Assembly (NCBI GenBank): GCA_963681505.1
Contig: OY811977.1
Span: 8,333,181-8,397,180, forward strand
Length of the DNA: 64,000 nucleotides
From: Eunapius fragilis
Lineage: Eukaryota > Porifera > Demospongiae > Spongillida > Spongillidae
Direction of reading: 5' to 3'
Shown: one piece after another, positions 22,401 through 32,734 of the stretch
Numbering within the stretch: the first letter of the stretch is position 1
Layout: each line of letters begins with the position of its first letter
Program-made: the position numbers and the translations under genes
Notes under the pieces: generated by a model
What the model was told of the DNA's origin: nothing
Database searches by the model: none
Seen by the model: only the letters and a program-made list of their open reading frames with translations

Positions 22401-23389
22401 GTTGTAGAATTTGCACTACATCCATCACACTTGGTAGGCAAACAGGAAGGTTGCCATTGGTATCAAATCGCCAAACCATCGCTAAACTAAGAAGGTGCTT
22501 GCTAGGTCAAAGTGACAACTCTCTAATGGGACCACATTCAGCATGCTGAAGTTTTGCCTTTTATTGCCCTTCGTATTGATCTGTCGGTCATATGTGAACT
22601 TTGTTAGAATGGACTCCAAGCTGGACTGGTGTAAATTCTATTAAACAACGGTCTGGCCTCACTGAGTGCATCCAGATGACTAACATAGCCTTACCTATTA
22701 AGGCATTGCAAACAACAACTGTGCCAAGTTTAGAAGATCTCTGTTAGCAAATTCACTGTTTACACGCACCTTTACAGTGTACACTGCTCATTAAATATTT
22801 CTTTTTCCTTCAATGAGCCCTGCCTACCTACCTTCATGTACTTCTGTACCTACATGTACAAAAACGCTACGTGTACGCAGCCAGAGTACGCTTCAACCTT
22901 GCTATTTTTTTACCTTGGTGGAGCGATGGACACAACCTGAGTACGCCCAACCCAAATAAGGAAACTTTCACCCTTCAGTACACTGTTCACCTAACGTGTT
23001 CAATTCTTGATGATACACATGCATTCTTGTTCTCCTGGTTGAGTATTTGATCTCGGCTGAGAGGACCAGAGTACATAAACATTATTAATAAACATTAATC
23101 AGGATGTACCAGGAATATCAGTCTCACTGCATTGCAAGATTCCGAACATTGTCAATATTCTAAATTTGGTGCATTATGTCAAAGGAGGAGTGCAGTTATT
23201 CTAATACCATGGTAATCATAACTCATCTTACTGTAGTTTTGACAATCAGAATACCACTTTCTGCTGTGCAAGGACAAAAAGCATGACACAAGAAAAAGGA
23301 ACAGTGTGTGGAAAGATGTAATGGTCTTCTCCATGCTCACGCCATCATGCATGTCAATGCATATGGTGATTTGGTATAATAAATGTGAA

Positions 23390-23940
23390 TGGTGGTACCA
23401 TACATTGTAGCTGCAGCATTAAATGTCAAAAATGGGCACTTATATTTAAGACAGCTTTGCCGACTATACAGAAAGACAGATCAATTGCAATAAGGTCTCT
23501 GCCTTTTTATTGGCAAATGGACATTGCAGATAAATGTCTGTAGTGCATGATCAGTTCAGGCTGGCTGCCACGGGGATTAAGCTACATATAATGCTTATGT
23601 TAGGAACCATACACACTTGTGCATATATACATGCACATCAACTGATCTAAAACAGTACAGCCGGTACATTTACATTCAGCACAGGCTCATGCATCTGCAA
23701 CACGTTGATGGATATGGTTGACAAATGTGTATGGCACCATACAAATTTTAGCTGCAGCAAATATGGGACACCTGAAAATGCTTTGCATTTTTAGGACAGC
23801 CTTGCCAACTATTCATACAGAGTACACTGATCAATAACGTTTAGGTCTGCTTTTTCATTGACAGGTGGACGTTGTGGACAAATGTCTGTGTATGATCAGG
23901 ATTGTTAGGAACCATACACACTTGTGCATATATACATGTT
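23390..23940. repeat. Diverged tandem duplication of about 300 bp
   Basis: The segment ending TTAGGAACCATACACACTTG (about 23390-23632) is repeated in the same orientation at about 23710-23938, sharing TAGCTGCAGCA, GACAGC(T/C)TTGCC, GGTCT(C/G)..CTTTTT and the final 30 bp. Divergence is moderate, so the duplication is old. Confidence 0.75.
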
Positions 23941-24092
23941 CACCTGAACAAAATGTAATTGGCATAACCAGTAGTGCGCTGTACGTGGCTAGATGTCTAT
24001 CCAAGGTCATGTTGATGATAGGGCTAGGGCGACCACGTGCACTATTAATAGTCTACAGTGTGAAAAAACTCATTCACTAACCTCATAGTTCA

Positions 24093-24525
24093 CACATGAT
24101 TCCAAAGTGATGCTACTGTAGGCAGTGTGATGTACATTGTAGATGACCGCATGCGTATTTTCTGCCGCTTTAAAGGTGCTCATTCATTAGAAATCGTGAC
24201 TGGAGCTACAACAATTTCTAATGAATAAGCACCTTTTTAGTGGACACCAGGAGTCATCCAATGTACATCTACAGTAGCCTCACTTTGGAATCGTAATTTA
24301 AAAGACTGACAATGCTTGGAACAACTGATACGCCAGGCACATATTAAAGGTACTCATTCATTAGAAATAGTGACTGGAGCTACAACAATTTCTAATGAAT
24401 AAGCACCTTTCTAGTGGACACCAGGAGTCATCCAATGTACATCTACAGTAGCCTCACTTCGGAATCGTAATTTAGAACACTGACAATGCTTGGAACAACT
24501 GATATGCCAGGCATATCCTTATGAA
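24093..24525. repeat. Tandem 175-bp unit containing a hairpin, two copies
   Basis: Two head-to-tail units (about 24170-24348 and 24349-24525) each carry AAGGT(G/A)CTCATTCATTAG and its inverse CTAATGAATAAGCACCTT around a short loop, then TCATCCAATGTACATCTACA. The segment 24093-24150 is an inverted copy of the latter part, so the first unit with its flank is itself a palindrome. Confidence 0.8.
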
Positions 24526-24530
24526 TGTAC

Positions 24531-25532
24531 AAGTAAAGAAAAACATTCTCTAACAAGAAAGTTGGTGGGATATAGGAGGCAATGGTGGTGTAAAAGGAGG
24601 AGAACAAGGGTTTGGGAAAAGAAAAATGAGACAAAAATCCTATATTTAGCACATGCAAATGTAACAGAACCAAATAAAAGTGCTAAATATAGGACATTTT
24701 TCTTTTCCCAAACCCTTGTTATCTTCCTTTTTACACCACCATTTCCTCCAATTCCTATGTCCCACCAACTATCTCGTTAGAGAATGTTTTTCTTTACTGC
24801 TTTCCTCTATTTTTAATTTCATTGCCGATGATTTCTGCGAATACTGGCAAGTGCTCACAAGTTATAGTTATGACATAGCCTCATATGCAGTTCCCCCCCC
24901 CCCACCCCCTGCCCCCTCTACCGTCACGAGTAGACGCCCGCTTTTGAAGGGTCAGCTTTGTACTGAAGCGGGAGGACTCTAACTCGTCGACCATCTTGAT
25001 TCTGGAGGTATTCCTCTCATCGTTTAGCTCTCCTCTTTTGTTGACGTGAAGCAACTTTGCTAGCCAAAGATGGTAAACAAAACTGCAATCAAATGAAATC
25101 CCACCTGTTTATAACACTGCACAATTCTAAATATACGTAATTTTGCCATGGGAACGTATCAATTTAACACTCACATTACGTAATGATTACGATGCTTTAT
25201 TCATATATCGAAGATGTCCTTCCAGGAGATTCTAAAGCGATTGGTATAATTGGCGCTCTTTAAAACCATTCTATCCGGAGTTATACTCACCCGAAAAGAA
25301 AAAGACAACGACGAATAAGATAAATTGGCCTGGGGACGAGGTAAAAAAACTTTTTTGTTCTCTTAAAGTAAACAATTTGGAGACTGGAATAAATTACCAT
25401 CTTTGCCTTCTGGTTCGATAGCAACAAAGAGCTAGATTATCCATTTCGTGGTACGCGAGTTATACACGGGTCACGTTTTTTAAAATGATTTCACGACCCG
25501 GGTCAATTCCTATATAAGAACTACTATCGAAG
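24531..25532. mobile_element. Snapback element, copy 2
   Basis: Starts AAGTAAAGAAAAACATTCTC and shows the same hairpin of about 250 bp as copy 1, then a C-rich tract and the shared tail up to CTACTATCGAAG. The tail carries an extra segment relative to copies 1 and 3 (around 24960-25090) and has lost the terminal AGTTCCTG hairpin arm. Confidence 0.78.
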
Positions 25533-26129
25533 TATGTATCAGGTTCTCTCAGCTTAGGTCAGATGCTCAACCAGGAGAACAAGAATGCAAGTGTATCATC
25601 AAGAATTGAACACGTGAGTGAAGGAACTGTGTACTGAATGGCTTCTTTGGGTTGGGCGTACTCAGATTGTGTCCATCCCTCCACTAAGGTAAAAAAGCAA
25701 GGTTGAAGCTTTATTCTGGCTAGGAAGTGAGCATGCAGGTATTGCGTACATGTAGCATTGTTATATGAAGGTACATAAGTACAGGTTGGTAGGCAGGGTT
25801 CAGAGAAGGAAAAGAAATATTTAGTAATGGCGTGTATAAACAGTGAATTTCATTTAGAGAATTCAACCACAGGTGGGTTGCTAAGTAAACAACAGTTTTG
25901 CACTATCTTAATCGCAACACCTAATCTTGTTTACTTTGCAATTGGGTAAAAACAATGAATCAAAAGCCCATTGTTTTGAGTGTGAAAGTCCACCGTACTG
26001 AGCCGCCCCTGTGTAGTGTTCGAATGCGGCCACCTTTTGAAGAATGTCTTCACTAAGGTGGGGTCTTTCTTTCTCAAAAGCAATTTTTCAGATCTTACTT
26101 ATAATCATCGTTCAGTCGACACTAGTTCT

Positions 26130-26620
26130 TTGGCACAGGTAGACTGAAATGAAGTTGTATTTAGAATATGCGTACCACACGCATTGACTATACATGTGGT
26201 CTCATATTGATTCATGTGATGGTGTATTGTAGCATTGAGGAGAAACAGACTTGATGATGCCCCAACTAAACCAGGATGAAATGCATCACCACATGTTTCG
26301 GCAATTCGTTTTCAATATCATCCAGCCATAGAAAACGTCTGTAGGACCTCTTCCTCAACAGACACCATGAGGAATGCATTTTCTGTCTCCCACTAGGGCG
26401 ATCTTGTGCAGACAAAATCGAAGAATGATGTCAATGATGTTTTGACCAAAGGTAGTACCAGCAAACAGACAGACATTCAGAGAAGGTCCATTTGATTTTG
26501 CTGAAGCATCATACACTACCCTCAGCTTCCTTTAGGCACACTCTGATGATTTACACTTTTTTCATTCTTTTGTGCAGTCCTGGAAAAATGCTAGTGTGGT
26601 GTCTTCCTGAGCAACTGTAG
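26130..26620 (-). pseudogene. BEL/Pao retrotransposon RT fragment
   Basis: Minus-strand reading includes LRVVYDASAKSNGPSLN, CLFAGTTFGQNIIDIILR, KIALVGD, RFLWLDDIENELPK and GASSSLFLLNATIHHHMNQY. These are the RT blocks typical of BEL/Pao elements: YDAS, then the motif-A VGD.EKAF region, and the (S)P/LFLLNATI block. At least three frame changes and stops interrupt it. Motif C (YVDD type) is not seen, so the RT is truncated. No LTRs found nearby. Confidence 0.78.
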
Positions 26621-26939
26621 TACTTTGTGGTGGATTTGCAGTCCCTGCTCAGGTGGTGTTTCCTTTGACACAGAAAACATCTGCCAAGTCACTTGCTTCC
26701 TGGCATCAGAACCAACCATAGCCTTGCGGGTCAATACAGGGGTAGATAACTTAGAATTGGACACGATACATGTACTTTCAATTTTGTTGCAACTTCTCAT
26801 ACTTTCAGTCCTCATATGAAAGTAACTTTGGTAAAAAAAGTCAAAAAAAAACTTTAGTGGTTTATGAAATACATCATCATAATGTTTTTCCACATTTTTG
26901 CTCCTTTACTGAGCCCTTACTTTGCTTTTGTAGATCGTG

Positions 26940-27260
26940 CAGGGTTATATTTGGTATCAAATTAATGTACAACTAAATTATAATATGTGTTTATGATAGA
27001 GGTTAAAGGGTTAAAAATTACATGTGTTTATCACACGGTTTACAGAATTCACTTAACTCTACCTATTTTATTTTACAAGGTAAAAGCCACTTTTTGTTGT
27101 AATGTATTTACAAAATAAAAAGTCTGAGTATCAGTTATCGTTATCTCTGGGAACCACAAACGACTGAATACCAGGACGCCATTTATTTTTATTTTGGCAC
27201 CTTAAGTGTTTAGATTACGTCACAAGGGGTGTTATGTAATGACGTATGTAAATTGTGGTT
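26940..27260. repeat. Diverged single arm of the 30.5/32.1-kb inverted repeat family
   Basis: Shares AAAGTCTGAGTATCAG, TCTGGGAACCACA, AGGACGCCAT and GTTAAAGGGTTAAA-type stretches with the arms at 30483-30870 and 32125-32508. Only one arm is present and it is clearly older. Confidence 0.55.
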
Positions 27261-27446
27261 GGCATGACTCAGCACATATCAGAGACACTTTCTTTACCTA
27301 ATAAGGCATTTGCATGCGTGGGCTTTGAAACATTTGAAAATCTAAAGCAATGGCAAGAAACTTCAGAGATTTCTGTTGTGACCCATTCAAGAGTATAGAC
27401 CTGTGCCATATCGTATATAATAGTAACTTTGAGTTGTACCAGCTGC

Positions 27447-27783
27447 AACATCCATCTCTTAGCAGAGATATAGCATGCTGCAATTGTCTATGTAAGCTCA
27501 ATCCTGAAATAGCGTTCGTAGATACCTCTAACAGTAGTAGCCAGTTGTGGACCCTAATAGCCCAAGTTCCCAGCACGGTGCAGGCCCTAGTAGAGCTCAA
27601 GTTTACTCACTTGGACTTATACTAGGGTCTGCACCATTTTGGCAAGGGCCCTTGTGTAAGGCTACCACCGCTAGAGGTATCTACAAACACTATTTCAGGA
27701 TTGAGCTTAGATGTATTTTTCGCAGACAATTGCAGCATGCTATATCTCCGCTTCAATGTTAGAATACAGAGAGATGGATGTTC
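27447..27783. mobile_element. Palindromic MITE (TAAGCTCAATCCTGAAATAG core)
   Basis: AACATCCATCTCT and AGATATAGCATGCTGCAATTG at the left are repeated inverted at the right (to 27783); inner arms pair AGCTCAATCCTGAAATAG with its complement. The core resembles AAGTGCAATCCAGAAATAG of the palindrome at 29910-30190, so they may be one family. Confidence 0.72.
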
Positions 27784-28742
27784 TGTTATCATTGCAGAAC
27801 ATTGGGCAAAATGATACTCATGTTTACTAAATCATGTAGTTTGGAGGGCAATATACTACAAGAGGTGTGGAAGCAAGTCACACTCCCTCAATATTAGCAT
27901 ACCTCATGCTAGAGAATGAGTAGTATGCAGGAAATGATGGCTAAATACTATGCAAAGGTACATGTATTTGTTATAAATGCCTTTACCTCTTTTTTGATGT
28001 GATTGGTCCATCTCCTTTCTTAACCTCCTTGGCCTCATTATTCTGGTCACAGCTTTCAAAATCAACTGTATAATCAATAAATTATCTCAACCATTGATAC
28101 TCATTAGTACTAAACCATGCTAGAGTACAATCCAGTAAATGAGGACAATATAGACAAGGGTATGGAAGCATATCACCCTTTAGTAAACACAGACATGCTG
28201 GAGGGGGTACATGGCTAGTTTGCCGAAGTGTTCAAAACGCAATAGAGGGGGGAGGTGTCGGCATGAGTACCGGAAAGGGAGATGGGGATACATAGGACCC
28301 CCATGTTGAAGCACAACATTTTTAGCAGAATCATTACAACTATTATGTAACTGTTATGACACAGCTGCAAAAAAAATGCTGTCAGTCTAACACCTAAATG
28401 ACTGTCCAGGTTTACTTTGTATGGTGGAGAATTGTAATTAGTGATTAACTAAATTTTATATTGGTGTGCAATACATTGCGGTTTTTTATTCAGTCAGTTC
28501 ATTTTTCTTAGTATATATTAAAGCTGATACAGGGAGAATGCAGAATGGCTTTTCCATAGTTTCCCAGTTGTCTGATTCAATACTACATGTAAATCAATGG
28601 CTAAGAATGCAAGACATTTTGACTTTTTCACACATTCACACACACTCACACATACTCACTACTCTTTCACACACACTCACATACACTCTCACTCTCATGC
28701 ACAGCATACACACTCACTCACACTCACACACACACATTGCAG
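27784..28742. other. No recognisable gene; (CA)/(CACT) tract at 28627-28737
   Basis: No exon or element called up to the dynein exon. A diverged motif around GG(T/A)(G/A)TGGAAGCA recurs at 27868 and 28161. The CA-rich tract forms the intron side just before the dynein splice acceptor. Confidence 0.45.
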
Positions 28743-29495
28743 CTGGTGAAGGCAAGAGGGAACATGGAGACATGGCTGACAGCTGTGGACGAGTCCATGG
28801 TCATCTCCCTCAGGAAGCTGACCAAGGATAGGGGACTATGAGTCAAGGCCCCGCCATGAGTGGGTGGATCACTGGACACGCTGGACAGGTGAGAGCCAAA
28901 GGGACACTTGCATGCAGCCTCTTCTTATAAGCTGACACATGCAATTTATAATTCTGCAGCAATTTTTACATCATTCCAAAACCCTGTTCTGTTTTATTAG
29001 CACCTTAGGAAATCCATGTGATTATGCAACACTTTTGTTGTGTGGCTATGCTAAGTGTACAAAGTTATCATCTGCCCTCATTTGTGACCTGGGCTGTAGT
29101 GTGCATAATAAGTATGTCACACACACACACACACACACAATACACACACAATACACACACAATACACAAATACACATACACACACACTCAGGTTGTGCTG
29201 ACAGTCTCCCAGATCATGTGGAACAGAGATCTCACCGAATGTCTGGTTGGCGAGGGAACCGTCTTGCAGAGGGTTAAAGAGGCAGAGCAGAGGTGCTTCC
29301 AAGTAAGAAATGAGGAAGCATTAAAGTAGGTCAGTCTGACCAGACCTCCCCCATGCTAAAACCAGAACCTGAACAAGCTGGCTGAGCTGGTTTGTGGACA
29401 GCTCCCCAAGCTGGTTAGGTCCATCAAAGGAGCTCTCATCATGCACCCTTGATGTCCATGCTAGGGACATTGTCACACTGATGATGGCAGAAAAG
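28743..29495 (+). pseudogene. Axonemal-type dynein heavy chain, three frameshifted exons
   Basis: Exon A (28743-28888; acceptor TTGCAG, donor GTGAGA) reads LVKARGNMETWLTAVDESM, LRKLTKD, then after frame changes YESRPRHEWV and TGHAGQ. Exon B (29192-29302; donor GTAAGA) is clean in phase 0: VVLTVSQIMWNRDLTECLVG. Exon C (29366-29495; donor GTAAGG) reads LNKLAELVCGQLPKLVRSIK, GALIMHP and, after a frame change, DVHARDIVTLMM. Together they match the N2/linker-proximal region of ciliary dynein heavy chains, the force-transmitting part before AAA1. The subfamily is not determined. Only this part of a protein of over 4,000 residues is present. Frame changes in A and C argue for a pseudogene, although the splice sites are preserved. 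Confidence 0.75.
29117..29190. repeat. (CA)n / (ACACAAT)n tract
   Basis: CA units with interspersed AATACACA; lies inside the intron between dynein exons A and B. Confidence 0.9.
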
Positions 29496-29549
29496 GTAAG
29501 GTGAAGTGTGTCTTCACATGGCAGCAACTTTGTATTTGTTGTCTAGAGC

Positions 29550-29660
29550 TGATTACATGTACCTCATGTGTGTGCAGAGGCTGACCTCACTGGTACATGT
29601 ACCTCATGTGTGTGCAGGGGCTGGCCTCACTGATTACAGGTACCTCATGTGAGGAGGATG
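29550..29660. repeat. Short tandem repeat of about 50 bp
   Basis: CTGATTACATGTACCTCATG followed by TGTGTGCAG(A/G)GGCTG(A/G)CCTCACT occurs about 2.3 times head to tail. Confidence 0.8.
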
Positions 29661-29909
29661 CTGATCTGCAGCATAATGTATCATGGCTGTTACACAATAA
29701 TATTCCTACTGTTCTTCCCACTAGCAGTAGCTACTGGCTATAAACTCTCTGGTTGCAGAAAAATCATTTGCTATTGAATGTTGGAATTCTTTTATCGTCA
29801 ATGGTTGGATGTGCCTGGAGGGGGATCTAATAGTCACCTGCAGCTTGTAGTACCAAAATCGTGGATTCGAAGCGTTTTGAAGCAGTATCATGATGCTTGC
29901 AATATTGCA

Positions 29910-30190
29910 GAATTGTGTAAGAAAAATACGTAAGTGCGTAAGAAAAATACGTAAATACGTAATATACGTAAGTGCAATCCAGAAATAGTAGGCCCCCATC
30001 GATAGTAGCCCCTCCCACATAGCTTCAGGCCCCAGTAGCTTATCTGCAGGCCCCAGTAGCTTAGCTTCAGGCGCCAGTAGCTTAGTTGCAGGCCCCAGTA
30101 GCTTAGCTGCAGACCCCAGTAGCTTAGCTGCAGGTTCCGTAACTTAGTTGCAGGCCCCTATATCTGGATTGCACTTACGTTACACAATTC
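29910..30190. mobile_element. Palindromic MITE carrying a 22-bp minisatellite
   Basis: GAATTGTGTAA and ACGTAAGTGCAATCCAGA at the left are repeated inverted at the right end. Between them (about 30013-30158) is a minisatellite of six or so units of GGCCCCAGTAGCTTAGCTGCA with point variants. Left of the core are ACGTAAGTGCGTAAG-type repeats. No ORF. Confidence 0.75.
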
Positions 30191-30268
30191 AGCATACTAA
30201 ATCTCCAATGCAAATAGAGAGAGATGGATAACTTCTGCTGTTGCAACTCAAAGATAACAGTACACACA

Positions 30269-30477
30269 AAAGGCGCTGAGGCCGGGAGAAAGGGAACACC
30301 CAGAAAAGGCGCATGACATTTATAATGCTGGTCACGGACAAACTACCATTTAAAAATGTGTAAATATCGACGCGATTAGTACTATTGCCGTTCTTCACTA
30401 CCGTTCGTAGCTTGAGTTATACCTTCCTATAAAGAATGAGAAGATGACGAATTATTTTAGGACTGGGCACGAGAAAC
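30269..30477. repeat. Dispersed repeat, copy 2 (pair with 14075-14262)
   Basis: Direct copy of the repeat at 14075 with about 15-20 substitutions and an extra AGCTTGAGTTATACC-like insert. It ends directly against the left inverted arm at 30483. Confidence 0.8.
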
Positions 30478-30482
30478 TTTTC

Positions 30483-32508
30483 ATTAGTGCTAAAATCAAC
30501 CATGAAGAAATTTAAAATGGCGTCTTGCCCTTTAACCTTGTGTAGTTCCCAGAACTAGCTGATACTTTTTTTTAAATGTAAGAACAATGAACAGTTTTTA
30601 TTTACGAAAAACTCTGGAGTATTACCTGTCAAGTGACCTAAATATTGAAAACCGTGCTGTATAAACATTTATTCTTTAACCCTTTTGCCTCTCCCACAGA
30701 ATCATATTATAGTCGGATTGTACACTAAGAGAGCTTCAATTTGATGCCAACAATAACCTTACACGTTCTGTGAGTAGGGAGTTATGAGTCTTCGAAGTGG
30801 AAAACAATTAATTATTCATGATGGTGTTAATTCATAAACCACTCGTGAGATTTTACAAAATAATGCTTTAAAGTTATTAGGTTAAGCAAATATGATAAAT
30901 TGCACACAAATCTGAGGGGTACATGCCAATTTATTTGTGTCAGGACATGGAATGACCCAGCTGGCTATCCACTGCAGCGAGTTGCTATGGACATACTCGG
31001 GCCCCTGCCGATGACCGATAGAGGTAACAGGTATGTGTTAGTAGTGATTGACTATTCAACCAAATGGATGGAGGCATACCCAATGGCCAATATGGAGGCG
31101 GGGACGGTTGTGGGTATTTTTGTCCACCATTTTGTCAGCCATTTTGGAGTACCCGATAATCTCCATACCGATCAGGGCCGTCTACCTTGTTGAGTGAAGT
31201 ATGCAAATTACTACGCCTTACCATCCGCAATTGGACGGTCTAGTGGAAAGATTTAATCGTACACTGCTTAATCTCCTCAGCCTTGCAGCATCTGAGAATG
31301 GACAGGAGTGGGACCTTCATCTCATGATGGTCATGCTGGCCTACTGCACTAGTGTGCAAGAGTCAACTGGGTGCACACCCTTTTATATGATGTTCGGTCT
31401 GGAGGCACTCCCTGCTGATGATATGTATGGCCTTCTCCGTCTACCACTTCCTCACAGTATGCCCTGGATCGGAGGCTGCGTCTACCATCGGGTTCGAGAA
31501 AGTATGGGACTGCAACATCAATGGTTTACCTGTACCTCCAGAGGGTATTGGCGAACCCGAACTACCTCAAATTGAATTTCCTGAACTACCTCAAACTGAA
31601 TTTCTAAATCTGGCGGATCAACCTAGCAGAAAGTCCAATCGAAAGCACAGAAAGCCGGAAAGATTCGGACATAATATATACGACTAATTATTGATGGACT
31701 TGTTCCTGGGGGAGGGGAATAATGTAGCAAATACATGTACATGCGTACTGGATCTGTGTGCCTGTGCATCTACTCTTGCTGCGCACTTCTCTTGATAAAA
31801 GCTGGCCTTTACAGAATTAAACTATCCTTTCATTTTAACAGAATTTTTACAGTAAATTTAAAATCCATTTGTGGATGAATATTTAAAAATCACCACTCAT
31901 CATTGAAACGCATCAACGACTAACAGGAATAATAATATCACGAAAGGGGTCTTTTACCAATTACGAATAATTTGTTCTCTTTGTTAAATTTCATGTCACC
32001 TGTTACGGATGCAAAGTGAGTACAGTACATTCCATGAACTGTCAGCATAAAATTGTACACTACTAGCGTGTAATTGATCATATTTGTTTGACCTAACATG
32101 GATGTTCTTGAACGCAATAAATATTCTAATAACACAAATGGTTTATGATATAACACCATCATGAAAATTAATTGTTTTCTACTTCGAAGAGTCATAACTC
32201 CTTACTCACAGAACGTGTATGGCTATTTTTGGCATCACATTGATGCTCTCTAAGTGTACAACCCGACTATAACATGTTTTTATGGAAGAGGCGAAAGGGT
32301 TAAAGAATAAATGTTTATACAACACGGTTCTCAATAATTACATGTAGGTCACTTCAGGGTGATATTTTTTATTGTAGACGGAAGCTGTTCATTGTCCTTA
32401 CATTTTTACAAAAAAAATGTCTGAGTATCAGCTAGTTCTGGGAACCACAGAAGGTTAAATGGCAAGACGCCATATTTAATTTCTTCATGGTTGATTTTAG
32501 CACTAATT
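30483..32508. mobile_element. Pair of about 390-bp inverted arms around a gypsy integrase fragment
   Basis: CATTAGTGCTAAAATCAACC (30483) through about 30870 is repeated inverted at about 32125-32508, including TCTTTAACCCTTTTGCCTC and ACGTTCTGTGAGTA. The 1.25-kb centre contains a gypsy-like integrase on the plus strand followed by a purine tract. Either a gypsy piece landed inside a fold-back element, or the inverted arms belong to a DNA transposon that uses a gypsy-like integrase (Ginger type). I favour the first, because a polypurine tract and LTR-like TG follow the integrase. Confidence 0.6.
30900..31740 (+). pseudogene. Ty3/gypsy integrase fragment with polypurine tract
   Basis: RVAMDILGPLPMTDRGNRYV (first catalytic Asp), DYSTKWMEAYP, GVPDNLHTDQGR (second Asp), then after a deletion or frame change TTPYHPQLDGLVERFNRTL (catalytic Glu). 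ENGQEWDLHLMMVMLAYCTS, TGCTPFYMMFG and a basic tail (KSNRKHRKPERFG) ending at 31685 follow. This is the core of a gypsy integrase without its N-terminal HHCC finger. Downstream GGGGGAGGGGAATAA followed by TGTAGCAAATAC at 31724 looks like a polypurine tract and LTR start. The DDE triad is visible but the frame is broken. Confidence 0.75.
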
Positions 32509-32730
32509 AGAAGTTGTTGTTTGGATACGTCTCAAGGGTATTACATAATACTGTTCTCGACTATCACAACAATTACAAATGGTGTTGGTAATTGAATGAT
32601 TTTTAGTAAGCATTTATTGGAAACTGCTAAGTAATGGCATCGTGACTTAGGCAAGCGAGATCGTTAATACTGTCATATTAAGTGGTTAAAGCTCAACATT
32701 TCTTTTCATTGGAAGTAAAAATGAACAAAC
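32509..32730. other. Spacer, nothing recognised
   Basis: Short AT-rich stretch between the inverted arm and the second RT element. Confidence 0.4.
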
Positions 32731-32734
32731 AGCA

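Larger units (their letters stand above)
22749..25850. mobile_element. 3.1-kb element with about 310-bp inverted arms
   Basis: AAATTCACTGTTTACACGC... (22749 to about 23066) is repeated inverted at 25542-25850, including shared stretches around GTACGCCCAACCCAAA and TCTCCTGGTTGAG. The interior holds diverged duplications, a tandem hairpin unit and snapback copy 2, which abuts the right arm. No transposase gene recognised. The exact termini are uncertain because homology fades rather than ending at a crisp motif. Confidence 0.65.
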
